Part shown: positions 5,142-10,444 of the stretch, one piece after another | Position numbering within the stretch: position 1 is the stretch's first letter | Layout of the letters: each line of letters starts with the position of its first letter | From: DATDAH01 sp036525535 | GTDB taxonomy: Bacteria > Actinomycetota > Acidimicrobiia > Acidimicrobiales > DATDAH01 | Reading direction: 5' to 3' | DNA: 10,444 nucleotides | NCBI GenBank assembly: GCA_036525535.1 | Contig: DATDAH010000215.1 | Location: 1 to 10,444, forward strand | The notes under the pieces: model-generated | Databases searched by the model: none | What the model was told of the DNA's origin: nothing | What the model saw: only the letters and a program-made list of their open reading frames with translations | Program-made: the position numbers and the translations under genes

Positions 5142-5824
5142 GTGGGCTCCGAGCTGTCGGCGGCGAGGCAGAAGCGGGTGATGCGGTCGACGTCGGCGGC
5201 GGACGGCGGCGCCCCCTGCCAGAGGTGGTCGGCGAGTGTGCCCAGCGTGGCGTGGGCGGCCAGGGAGGCGTCGAACTCGGGGTCGTCATGCCCCAGCTCG
5301 GCGAAGGGCCCGTGCAGGAGCGTGGCCAGGGTGGCACTGGCGAAGTGCCGACCGGCTGCTGTCCCGTCGACCGCCGTCCCCCCGTTCCACAGCACGGCGA
5401 GGGTGGTGGCGGCGATCTCCGGGTCCGCCTGCGCCAGCACCCCCTCGACCCACCGGCGCACCTGGCCGGCGGGGGTGGGCTCCTTGTCCATCTGGTGGCC
5501 GAGGTAGCCGCGCAGGCGCTCGGCGCCGTCGTCGAGGATGGCGGCCACCAGCGCGTCCTTCGACGGAAAGTGCCGGTAGAAGGCGTCGTTGGACAGCCCG
5601 GCCGCCTCGACGATGTCGGCGACGCGAGGCCGCGAGGTCGTGCCGCACCGGCGCATGACCTCCAGGCCGGCGTCGAGCAGGCGCCGGACCTCGCCGGCGT
5701 AGTCGAGGCCCCGTTTGGCCAGGGTCTGGCGCGAGATGCGGGCGGCGATGTCGTCCGGCTCGGTCGGAATTGCATTCTGTGAAGTCAGAATGCTATTCTG
5801 CCACGGACCGAGAGGGGAAAGCAA
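5138..5824 (-). CDS. TetR-family transcriptional regulator (start uncertain)
   Basis: The coordinates give the longest frame, from a TTG at 5824, 228 residues. The DNA-binding domain is clear: VRRLLDAGLEVMRRCG forms helix 1 and RVADIVEAAGLSNDAFYRHF (67-86) the helix-turn-helix, followed by PSKDALVAAIL; the rest is the ligand-binding and dimer domain. The start is a problem. The TTG has no ribosome binding site, and its first 18 codons run through the operator and the opposite promoter. No in-frame ATG or GTG occurs until 5656, which lies inside helix 1. CTG at 5788, ATT at 5770, or a frameshift joining the out-of-frame ATG at 5775 are alternatives. The gene is divergent from the acyl-CoA dehydrogenase, overlaps the downstream alcohol dehydrogenase by ATGA, and most likely represses both units until an acyl-CoA or related ligand is bound (family-based inference). 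Confidence 0.88.
   Translation of the reverse strand: MLSPLGPWQNSILTSQNAIPTEPDDIAARISRQTLAKRGLDYAGEVRRLLDAGLEVMRRCGTTSRPRVADIVEAAGLSNDAFYRHFPSKDALVAAILDDGAERLRGYLGHQMDKEPTPAGQVRRWVEGVLAQADPEIAATTLAVLWNGGTAVDGTAAGRHFASATLATLLHGPFAELGHDDPEFDASLAAHATLGTLADHLWQGAPPSAADVDRITRFCLAADSSEPT
5770..5800 (+). promoter_or_regulatory. Promoter and nested operator between tetR and the acyl-CoA dehydrogenase gene
   Basis: TTGCAT (5770-5775) and TATTCT (5794-5799), 18 bp apart, form the best promoter in the window, facing the acyl-CoA dehydrogenase gene and leaving a leader of roughly 18 bases. Two overlapping palindromes cover it: GCATTCTG (5772-5779) with CAGAATGC (5786-5793) around TGAAGT, and CAGAATGCTATTCTG (5786-5800). 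A TAGCAT on the minus strand (5795-5790) could be the tetR -10. Binding here would block both directions, the usual TetR autoregulatory arrangement. Confidence 0.6.
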
Positions 5825-7125
5825 TGGCCTGGGATTTTGAGACCGAGCCCGAGTTCCAAGCGAAGCTGGACTGGGCCGACGAGTTCGTGCGCGAGGAGGT
5901 CGAGCCGCTCGACCAGGTGTGGGGCGGGCTGGAGTTCACGCCGCTGGACGAGAACCGGCGCAAGGCCATCGACCCGCTCAAGGAGGAGGTGCGGCGCCAG
6001 GGGCTGTGGGCCACCCACCTCGGGCCTGAGCTGGGCGGCGCCGGCTACGGCCAGCTCAAGCTGTCCCTGCTCAACGAGATCCTGGGTCGCTCGTCGTGGG
6101 CGCCGATCGTCTTCGGCTGCCAGGCGCCGGACACGGGCAACGCCGAGATCATCGCCCACTACGGGACCGACGAGCAGAAGGAGCGCTACCTGCACCCCCT
6201 GCTGGAGGGCGAGGTGTTCTCCAGCTACTCGATGACCGAGCCCCACGCCGGCGCCGATCCGACGATGTTCACCACCCGAGCCGAGAAGGACGGCGACGAG
6301 TGGGTGATCAACGGGTGGAAGTTCTTCTCGTCCAACGCCAACACGGCCGCGTTCCTCATCGTCATGGTGGTGACCAACCCCGACGTGAGCGCCTACAACG
6401 GCATGTCGATGTTCCTGGTGCCGACCGACACGCCGGGCGTCAACATCGTGCGCAACGTCGGCCTGGGGGGTGAGCCCCTGGGCCATGGCTCCCACGCCCT
6501 CATCCACTACGAGGACGTGCGGGTGCCCGAAGACGCCCTCCTGGGCGGCGAGGGCCAGGCGTTCGCCATCGCCCAGACCCGCCTCGGCGGCGGTCGCATC
6601 CACCACGCCATGCGCACCATCGGCATGGCCCAGAAGGCGCTCGACATGATGTGCGAGCGGGCCCTCAGCCGGGAGACCCAGGGGTCGGTGCTGGCCGACA
6701 AGCAGTTCGTGCAGGGCTACATCGCCGACTCCTACGCCCAGCTCATGCAGTTCCGCCTGTTCACCCTCTACACGGCGTGGTCGATCGACAAGCACAACGA
6801 CTACCGCAAGGTGCGCAAGGACATCGCCGCCATCAAGGTGGTCATGCCGACGGTCCTGCACGACATCGCCTGGCGGGCCATGCAGGTGCACGGTGCCCTC
6901 GGGGTCAGCAACGAGATGCCGTTCATGGGGATGGTCCTGGGCGCCGGCGTCATGGGCCTGGCCGACGGTCCGACCGAGGTCCACAAGGTCACCATCGCCC
7001 GTCAGGTGCTCCGCGATTACAAGCCGAGCGACGACCTCTGGCCGACCGAGCACAAGCCCAAGAAGGTCGCCGCGGCGCGCGAGAAGCTGGCCGAGTACCT
7101 CGAGCACGAAGTGGGGAACCAATGA
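5824..7125 (+). CDS. Acyl-CoA dehydrogenase, ACAD10/ACAD11-like
   Basis: This 433-residue flavoprotein belongs to the acyl-CoA dehydrogenase superfamily. FAD and substrate motifs are SMTEPHAGADP (136-146), WKFFSSNA (165-172) and MQVHGALGVS (353-362); GGGRIHHAMRTIG (255-267) and ADGPTEVHK (380-388) are the forms typical of the ACAD10/11 branch, with Asp381 at the position of the Glu base of medium-chain enzymes. The ATG at 5824 is chosen because GAGGGG (5812-5817) lies six bases upstream. It overlaps the next gene, an APH-fold kinase, by ATGA, reproducing as two genes the domain pair fused in mammalian ACAD11. LvaC/LvaA of Pseudomonas putida are a known split pair acting on 4-hydroxyacyl-CoA. 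A straightforward 2,3-dehydrogenation of an unusual acyl-CoA is the alternative. Transcription is probably controlled from the operator at 5772-5800. Confidence 0.93.
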   Translation: MAWDFETEPEFQAKLDWADEFVREEVEPLDQVWGGLEFTPLDENRRKAIDPLKEEVRRQGLWATHLGPELGGAGYGQLKLSLLNEILGRSSWAPIVFGCQAPDTGNAEIIAHYGTDEQKERYLHPLLEGEVFSSYSMTEPHAGADPTMFTTRAEKDGDEWVINGWKFFSSNANTAAFLIVMVVTNPDVSAYNGMSMFLVPTDTPGVNIVRNVGLGGEPLGHGSHALIHYEDVRVPEDALLGGEGQAFAIAQTRLGGGRIHHAMRTIGMAQKALDMMCERALSRETQGSVLADKQFVQGYIADSYAQLMQFRLFTLYTAWSIDKHNDYRKVRKDIAAIKVVMPTVLHDIAWRAMQVHGALGVSNEMPFMGMVLGAGVMGLADGPTEVHKVTIARQVLRDYKPSDDLWPTEHKPKKVAAAREKLAEYLEHEVGNQ

Positions 7126-8150
7126 TCGACATCGACCGTCTCGGATCATGGCTGGACGGTCAGGACGTCCCCGGACAGGGCGAGCCGATCGAGTGCGGCT
7201 TCGTCTCCGGCGGCTCCCAGAACGAGATCTACGAGGTCCGTCGAGGGGACCTGCACGGCGCCCTGCGCATCCCGCCCCCCGGCGCGCCCGAGTCCCGGGA
7301 CGACGGGATCATCCGCGAGTGGCGCATCATCGAGGCGCTCACCGGCACCGACGTGCCGTGCACCGAGGCCATCGCGTCATGTGCCGACACCTCGGTCCTG
7401 GGCCGGGCGTTCTACCTGATGGGCTTCGTCGACGGCTGGTCGCCGATGGGCCTGCAGGACCGCAAGTGGCCGGCGCCGTTCGACACCGATCTCGAGGCCC
7501 GGGCCGGGCTCGCCTACCAGCTGGTCGAGGGCATCGCCCTGCTGTCCAACGTGGACTGGCGGGCCAAGGGCCTCCAGGACCTCGGCCGCCCGGACGGCTT
7601 CCACGAGCGCCAGGTCGACCGCTGGACCGCCTTCCTCGAGCGGATCAAAGGGCGGGAACTGCCCGGCTTCGACGAGGCCGCGGCCTGGCTCCGGGCGCAC
7701 CGCCCGATCGACTACGTGCCGGGGCTCATGCACGGCGACTACCAGTTCGCCAACGTGATGTACGAGGACGGCGCGCCGGCGCGCCTCGCCGCCATCGTCG
7801 ACTGGGAGATGGGCACCGTCGGTGATCCGAAGCTGGACCTGGCGTGGACGGTGCAGAGCTGGCCCGAGGACACGATGGCCCCGGAAGCGGGCGAGACGGG
7901 CTACGTGGACATGATCGGCATGCCGTCGCGGGAGCAGATGCTCCAGCACTACGCCGAGGTCTCCGGCCGCCAGGTCGACGACATCGACTACTACCTCGTC
8001 CTGGCCAAGTGGAAGCTGGCCGTCGTCCTCGAGCAGGGCTTCCAGCGGGCGGGCGACGACGAGAAGCTGCTGGCCTTCGGCCCGATCGTGCTCGACCTCA
8101 TGCAGGGGGCGGCCGACACGGCCGCCACCACCGACTACGCCGTGAGCTGA
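7122..8150 (+). CDS. APH-fold phosphotransferase (ACAD10/11 kinase-domain-like)
   Basis: This 342-residue protein has the aminoglycoside-phosphotransferase/choline-kinase fold. The phosphate loop SGGSQNEIY is at 29-37, the ALRIPPP segment (47-53) holds Arg49 where classical kinases have lysine, the catalytic loop HGDYQFANVMY (204-214) contains Asp206 and Asn211, and the metal-binding aspartate is Asp227 in IVDWEMGTVGDP. These are the features of the kinase domain of ACAD10/ACAD11 and of LvaA, rather than of drug-resistance enzymes, so phosphorylation of a hydroxyacyl-CoA is the likely role and antibiotic resistance is not. The ATG at 7122 overlaps the dehydrogenase stop (ATGA, 7122-7125), with GGGGA at 7113-7117 as ribosome binding site, so the two proteins are made together. 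The exact hydroxyl position used is inferred from characterised relatives. Confidence 0.9.
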   Translation: MIDIDRLGSWLDGQDVPGQGEPIECGFVSGGSQNEIYEVRRGDLHGALRIPPPGAPESRDDGIIREWRIIEALTGTDVPCTEAIASCADTSVLGRAFYLMGFVDGWSPMGLQDRKWPAPFDTDLEARAGLAYQLVEGIALLSNVDWRAKGLQDLGRPDGFHERQVDRWTAFLERIKGRELPGFDEAAAWLRAHRPIDYVPGLMHGDYQFANVMYEDGAPARLAAIVDWEMGTVGDPKLDLAWTVQSWPEDTMAPEAGETGYVDMIGMPSREQMLQHYAEVSGRQVDDIDYYLVLAKWKLAVVLEQGFQRAGDDEKLLAFGPIVLDLMQGAADTAATTDYAVS

Positions 8151-8152
8151 CC

Positions 8153-9127
8153 GTGCGCGCCGCGGTTTGCCGTTCCTACGGCGCTCCGGAGGTGGTCGTG
8201 GTCGACGAGTTCCCCGCGCCCGACTGCGGCGCCGGCCAGGTGCGGGTCCGGGTCCACGCCGCGGCGGTGAACTTCCCCGACGTGCTGGTGATCGCCGACG
8301 AGTACCAGATGACCGCGCCCCTGCCCTTCGTGCCGGGGAGCGAGTTCGCGGGTGTGGTCGCCGAGGTGGCTGAGGACGTCGAGGCCGTCGCCGTCGGTGA
8401 CCGGGTGTTCGGCAGTGTGTTCGTCGGTGCGTTCGCCGACGAGGTCGTCGTCGGTGCCGCCAACGTCACCCGGATCCCGACAGGCGTCGAGGACACGGCC
8501 GCCGCGGCCTTCGGCGTCGCCCACCGCACGGCGTACCACGTACTGCGGTCGGTGGCCCGCGCCCAGCCGGCGGAGGAGCTGGTCGTGCTCGGGGCCGGGG
8601 GTGGGGTGGGTCTGGCCGCCGTACAGCTCGGGGTCGAGCTGGGGGCGCGGGTGACGGCGGTGGCTTCCTCCGCCGAGAAGCTCGAGGTGGCGGCGTCGCA
8701 CGGGGCCGCCGAGCTCATCGATCACCGGGCCGGTGACCTCCGACAAGCGCTCCGCGAACGGCACCCGGCCGGGACCGACATCGTCGTCGACCCGGTGGGG
8801 GGTGACCTCGCCGAGCCCGCCCTGCGCTCGCTGCGCTGGAACGGTCGCTTCGTGACCGTCGGCTACGCCTCCGGCGAGATCCCCCGGATCCCCCTCAACC
8901 TCGTGCTGCTCAAGGGCATCCAGGTCCTCGGTTTCCAGTTCCTGACGTTCGCCACGAACGCGCCGGACGAGATGCTGCGCAACGATGCCGAGCTGATGGA
9001 GCTGCTCGGGTCGGGGCGGGCCACCCCCCACGTCGGCGCCACGTTCGCCTTCGGTGATGTGGCCGCCGCCCTCCGTCACGTCGCCGAGGGCAAGGCCATC
9101 GGCAAGGTCGCCCTCGCCATCGCCTGA
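8153..9127 (+). CDS. Quinone-oxidoreductase-like MDR oxidoreductase
   Basis: This 324-residue zinc-independent MDR enzyme is of the NADPH:quinone oxidoreductase / enoyl reductase type. The N-terminal GroES-like part has VHAAAVNFPDVLV (34-46) and PFVPGSEFAGVV (58-69); the cofactor loop is VLGAGGGVGLAAVQLG (145-160), DPVGGD is at 213-218 and GRFVTVGYASG at 231-241. It has none of the cysteines of a structural zinc site and no GHE motif. The GTG start at 8153 lies two bases after the kinase stop and gives the canonical first strand; a ribosome binding site is not evident, so translation probably depends on coupling. As third gene of the acyl-CoA operon it may reduce an unsaturated or carbonyl intermediate; NADPH use is a family expectation only, and quinone is probably not the real substrate. 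Confidence 0.9.
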   Translation: MRAAVCRSYGAPEVVVVDEFPAPDCGAGQVRVRVHAAAVNFPDVLVIADEYQMTAPLPFVPGSEFAGVVAEVAEDVEAVAVGDRVFGSVFVGAFADEVVVGAANVTRIPTGVEDTAAAAFGVAHRTAYHVLRSVARAQPAEELVVLGAGGGVGLAAVQLGVELGARVTAVASSAEKLEVAASHGAAELIDHRAGDLRQALRERHPAGTDIVVDPVGGDLAEPALRSLRWNGRFVTVGYASGEIPRIPLNLVLLKGIQVLGFQFLTFATNAPDEMLRNDAELMELLGSGRATPHVGATFAFGDVAAALRHVAEGKAIGKVALAIA

Positions 9128-9163
9128 CCGCGACGGCCAGAACGGATGAGCGAGCCGTTGGCG

Positions 9164-9176
9164 TAGGTTGCCCGGC
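9164..9176 (+). promoter_or_regulatory. Leaderless-type -10 element of the luciferase-like gene
   Basis: TAGGTT (9164-9169) fits the actinobacterial TANNNT -10 pattern and is followed by seven bases and then the ATG at 9177, the distance expected if transcription begins at the start codon. No Shine-Dalgarno-like sequence is present between 9128 and 9176. This marks the luciferase-like gene as a separate transcription unit from the acyl-CoA operon. Confidence 0.5.
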
Positions 9177-10010
9177 ATGCGATTCGGACTGGATGTCGCC
9201 CAACAACGGATGCCGTGGGACGAGATCGTGAGCCGCGTGCAGTTCGCCGAGGAGCTGGGCTTCGACGGCGCATGGGGCTTCGATCACTTCCAACCGATGT
9301 ACGGCGACGGCCCCGGGGAGACGTTCGAGGGCATGACCACGCTCGCCGCGCTGGCGGGCGTCACGACGCGGATCCGCCTCGGGTTGCTGGTGACGGGGGT
9401 GACCTACCGGCATCCGTCGGTGTTGGCCGCGCAGGCCGTGACCATCGACCACGCGTCCCACGGCCGGCTCGAGCTCTCGCTGGGCGCGGCGTGGTTCGAC
9501 AAGGAGCACGACGAGCTCGGCATCCCGTTCCCCTCGACTTCCAGCCGCTTCGACCTGCTCGAGGACGCGCTCGAGATCGTGCAGCGCCTGTTCACCGGCG
9601 AAGTCGTGTCCTACGAGGGTCGAGTCGTGTCGTTGCGCGAAGCCCAGCTGCAGCCGCCCCCCGTCCAGCGGCCCCACCCGCCGCTCTGGATCGGGGGCAG
9701 CGGCCCACGGCGCACGCTCCCCCTCGTCGCCCGGTACGCCGACGTGTGGCACACCTGGGGCTCACCGAACTCGCTGCGGGACACCAACGCCCGCCTGGAC
9801 GAGCTCGCGGTTGAAGCGGGACGGGACCCGGCGTCGATCACCCGGGCCAGCTCGCTGTCGCTCGACGACCTCGAGACCGCTCGGAAGCACGCGTCGAAGT
9901 GGCGCGACGCGGGGTATGGCTATCTCGTGTGCGGTTGGCCCGAGGCCGGCCGATCGCAGGTCGAGGCCTTCGTGCGGGACGTGATGCCCGAGTTCACCGA
10001 CCCGAGCTGA
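9177..10010 (+). CDS. Luciferase-like monooxygenase (LLM) family oxidoreductase, probably F420-dependent
   Basis: This 277-residue TIM-barrel protein belongs to the bacterial luciferase-like superfamily, which in actinobacteria mostly uses coenzyme F420 or FMN. Signatures are the N-terminal AEELGFDGAWGFDHF (24-38), the RIRLGLLVTGVTYRHPSVLA segment (65-84), the HGRLELSLGAAW motif (95-106), PHPPLWIGGSGPRRTL (167-181) and ARYADVWHTWG (185-195). ATG at 9177 is preferred over a TTG nine bases upstream because it matches the family N-terminus MRFGLDV and follows a leaderless -10 element at the right distance. The gene is independent of the operon before it and convergent with the dehydrogenase after it. 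Substrate and cofactor cannot be proved from sequence; F420 is inferred from lineage and family. Confidence 0.9.
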   Translation: MRFGLDVAQQRMPWDEIVSRVQFAEELGFDGAWGFDHFQPMYGDGPGETFEGMTTLAALAGVTTRIRLGLLVTGVTYRHPSVLAAQAVTIDHASHGRLELSLGAAWFDKEHDELGIPFPSTSSRFDLLEDALEIVQRLFTGEVVSYEGRVVSLREAQLQPPPVQRPHPPLWIGGSGPRRTLPLVARYADVWHTWGSPNSLRDTNARLDELAVEAGRDPASITRASSLSLDDLETARKHASKWRDAGYGYLVCGWPEAGRSQVEAFVRDVMPEFTDPS

Positions 10011-10030
10011 GCCCTTGCCGGCGGGGTCAG
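10007..10030. terminator. Hairpin spanning both stop codons of convergent genes
   Basis: CTGAGCCC (10007-10014) and GGGGTCAG (10023-10030) form an 8-bp stem with one mismatch around TTGCCGGC, and include the TGA stops of both convergent genes. There is no T-run, so a bidirectional terminator is possible but unproven. Part of the pairing is forced by having TGA on both strands. Confidence 0.3.
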
Positions 10031-10444
10031 GGGGCGGCGTAGCCACCGTCGACGACCATCGCCGAACCGGTCGTCCAGCGGGACGCCTCGCTCGCCAGGT
10101 AGGCGTAGGCCCCGACCAAGTCGTCGGCGGCGCCAAGGCCGAGCGGGTGCCGGGCCGCGATCGCGGCAATCGCCTCGTCGGGGAGGTCGGCGTGGATGGC
10201 CGAGCGGAACGAGCCTGGGCACACGCAATTGACCCGGATCCCGTCGCGGGCGTACTCCACTGCGGCGACCTTTGCCAGTTGGATCACCGCCGCCTTGGTC
10301 GCGCAGTAGGGCGCGGCGTGGGACCACGCGGTGAGTCCGGAGATCGACGCGGTGAGCACGATCGAGCCCGACTGCTGCGGACGCATCACCGCCACCGCGG
10401 CCCGGATGCCGTTCACCGCACCGAGGACGTTGATGCGGAAGGCC
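10027..10444 (-). CDS. Short-chain dehydrogenase/reductase (C-terminal part; gene continues beyond the right edge)
   Basis: About 138 residues of a classical SDR lie in the window; the frame is open to the edge, so the N-terminal cofactor-binding half is missing. Counting from the first complete codon, the catalytic tetrad is seen as Asn5 (RINVLGAV), Ser33 (TASISG), Tyr46 and Lys50 (YCATK), with Ser and Tyr the usual 13 apart. VNCVCPGS follows, and the end, TGSAMVVDGGYAAP, is the standard SDR C-terminus. A GTG at 10416 could be mistaken for a start but lies between the Asn and Ser catalytic residues. The enzyme interconverts an alcohol and a ketone with NAD(P); cofactor preference lies in the missing part. 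It converges on the luciferase-like gene with 16 bases between stops. Confidence 0.92.
   Translation of the reverse strand, partial: AFRINVLGAVNGIRAAVAVMRPQQSGSIVLTASISGLTAWSHAAPYCATKAAVIQLAKVAAVEYARDGIRVNCVCPGSFRSAIHADLPDEAIAAIAARHPLGLGAADDLVGAYAYLASEASRWTTGSAMVVDGGYAAP

Noticed and set aside
4296..5507. Plus-strand open frame of 403 codons opposite the alcohol dehydrogenase and tetR
   Set aside because: It is antisense to two genes with intact motifs and a 4-base coupling overlap; its translation has no domain signature.
5785..7149. Minus-strand open frame of 454 codons opposite the acyl-CoA dehydrogenase
   Set aside because: It is a mirror of strong third-position GC bias; it is His/Val/Leu/Gly/Arg-rich without motifs, while the plus strand carries a textbook acyl-CoA dehydrogenase.
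7122..8150. Aminoglycoside resistance kinase
   Set aside because: The fold is shared, but the overlap with an ACAD10/11-like dehydrogenase and the motif details fit the acyl-CoA-linked kinase branch.
9128..9163. Terminator hairpin after the quinone-reductase-like gene (ACGGC pairing with GCCGT)
   Set aside because: The stem is only five bases with a 16-base loop and no T-run; it is not distinguishable from chance at this GC content.
1..10444. CRISPR array, tRNA or rRNA genes, insertion sequence or phage genes
   Set aside because: No regularly spaced repeats, cloverleaf-like segments, transposase motifs or phage proteins were seen; nearly all of the window is accounted for by metabolic genes.

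Overview
The window is about 10.4 kb of very GC-rich, gene-dense DNA. Strong G/C third-position bias, GTG starts, one apparently leaderless gene and the gene families present (a probable F420-type luciferase-like oxidoreductase, an ACAD10/11-like acyl-CoA dehydrogenase with an APH kinase partner, Rieske oxygenase, several MDR and SDR oxidoreductases) point to an actinobacterium, possibly of the Acidimicrobiia type. The class-level placement is inference. No RNA genes, insertion sequences, CRISPR arrays or phage genes were seen.

Layout. (1) 1-101, minus: the first 33 codons of an unrecognised gene that runs off the left edge, divergent from (2) 205-1450, plus: a two-gene unit of a carboxymuconolactone-decarboxylase-family protein and a 3-hydroxyisobutyrate-dehydrogenase-family enzyme, one base apart. 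(3) 1529-3907, plus: a Rieske non-heme iron oxygenase alpha subunit, a conserved-looking 108-residue protein of unknown function and an alpha/beta hydrolase. (4) 3949-4173, plus: a short chimeric frame whose first half is the N-terminus of a zinc alcohol dehydrogenase and whose second half is the C-terminus of a SnoaL-like protein; it looks like the scar of a deletion. (5) 4206-5824, minus: a TetR regulator and a zinc-dependent alcohol dehydrogenase overlapping by ATGA, divergent from (6) 5824-9127, plus: an ACAD10/11-like acyl-CoA dehydrogenase, an APH-fold kinase overlapping it by ATGA, and a quinone-reductase-like MDR enzyme. (7) 9177-10010, plus: a luciferase-like monooxygenase-family gene with its own leaderless-type promoter. 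(8) 10027-10444, minus: the C-terminal part of a short-chain dehydrogenase running off the right edge.

How it may work together. The region reads as a catabolic island for a hydrophobic or cyclic carbon source: an oxygenase for ring or chain attack, a hydrolase, dehydrogenases, and an acyl-CoA module. The acyl-CoA dehydrogenase plus APH kinase pair is the split form of the mammalian ACAD10/ACAD11 fusion and resembles the P. putida LvaC/LvaA pair, which process 4-hydroxyacyl-CoA through a phosphorylated intermediate. The true substrate cannot be read from the sequence.

Regulation. A 13-bp palindrome of form AGAA-N5-TTCT lies in three promoter regions (146-158, 1455-1467, 5787-5799), the last between tetR and the acyl-CoA dehydrogenase gene. 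This suggests that the TetR protein controls its own divergent operon and the two upstream catabolic units. The most notable observations are this shared operator, the MDR/SnoaL chimera, the split 4-hydroxyacyl-CoA module, and a tetR gene with no convincing start codon.
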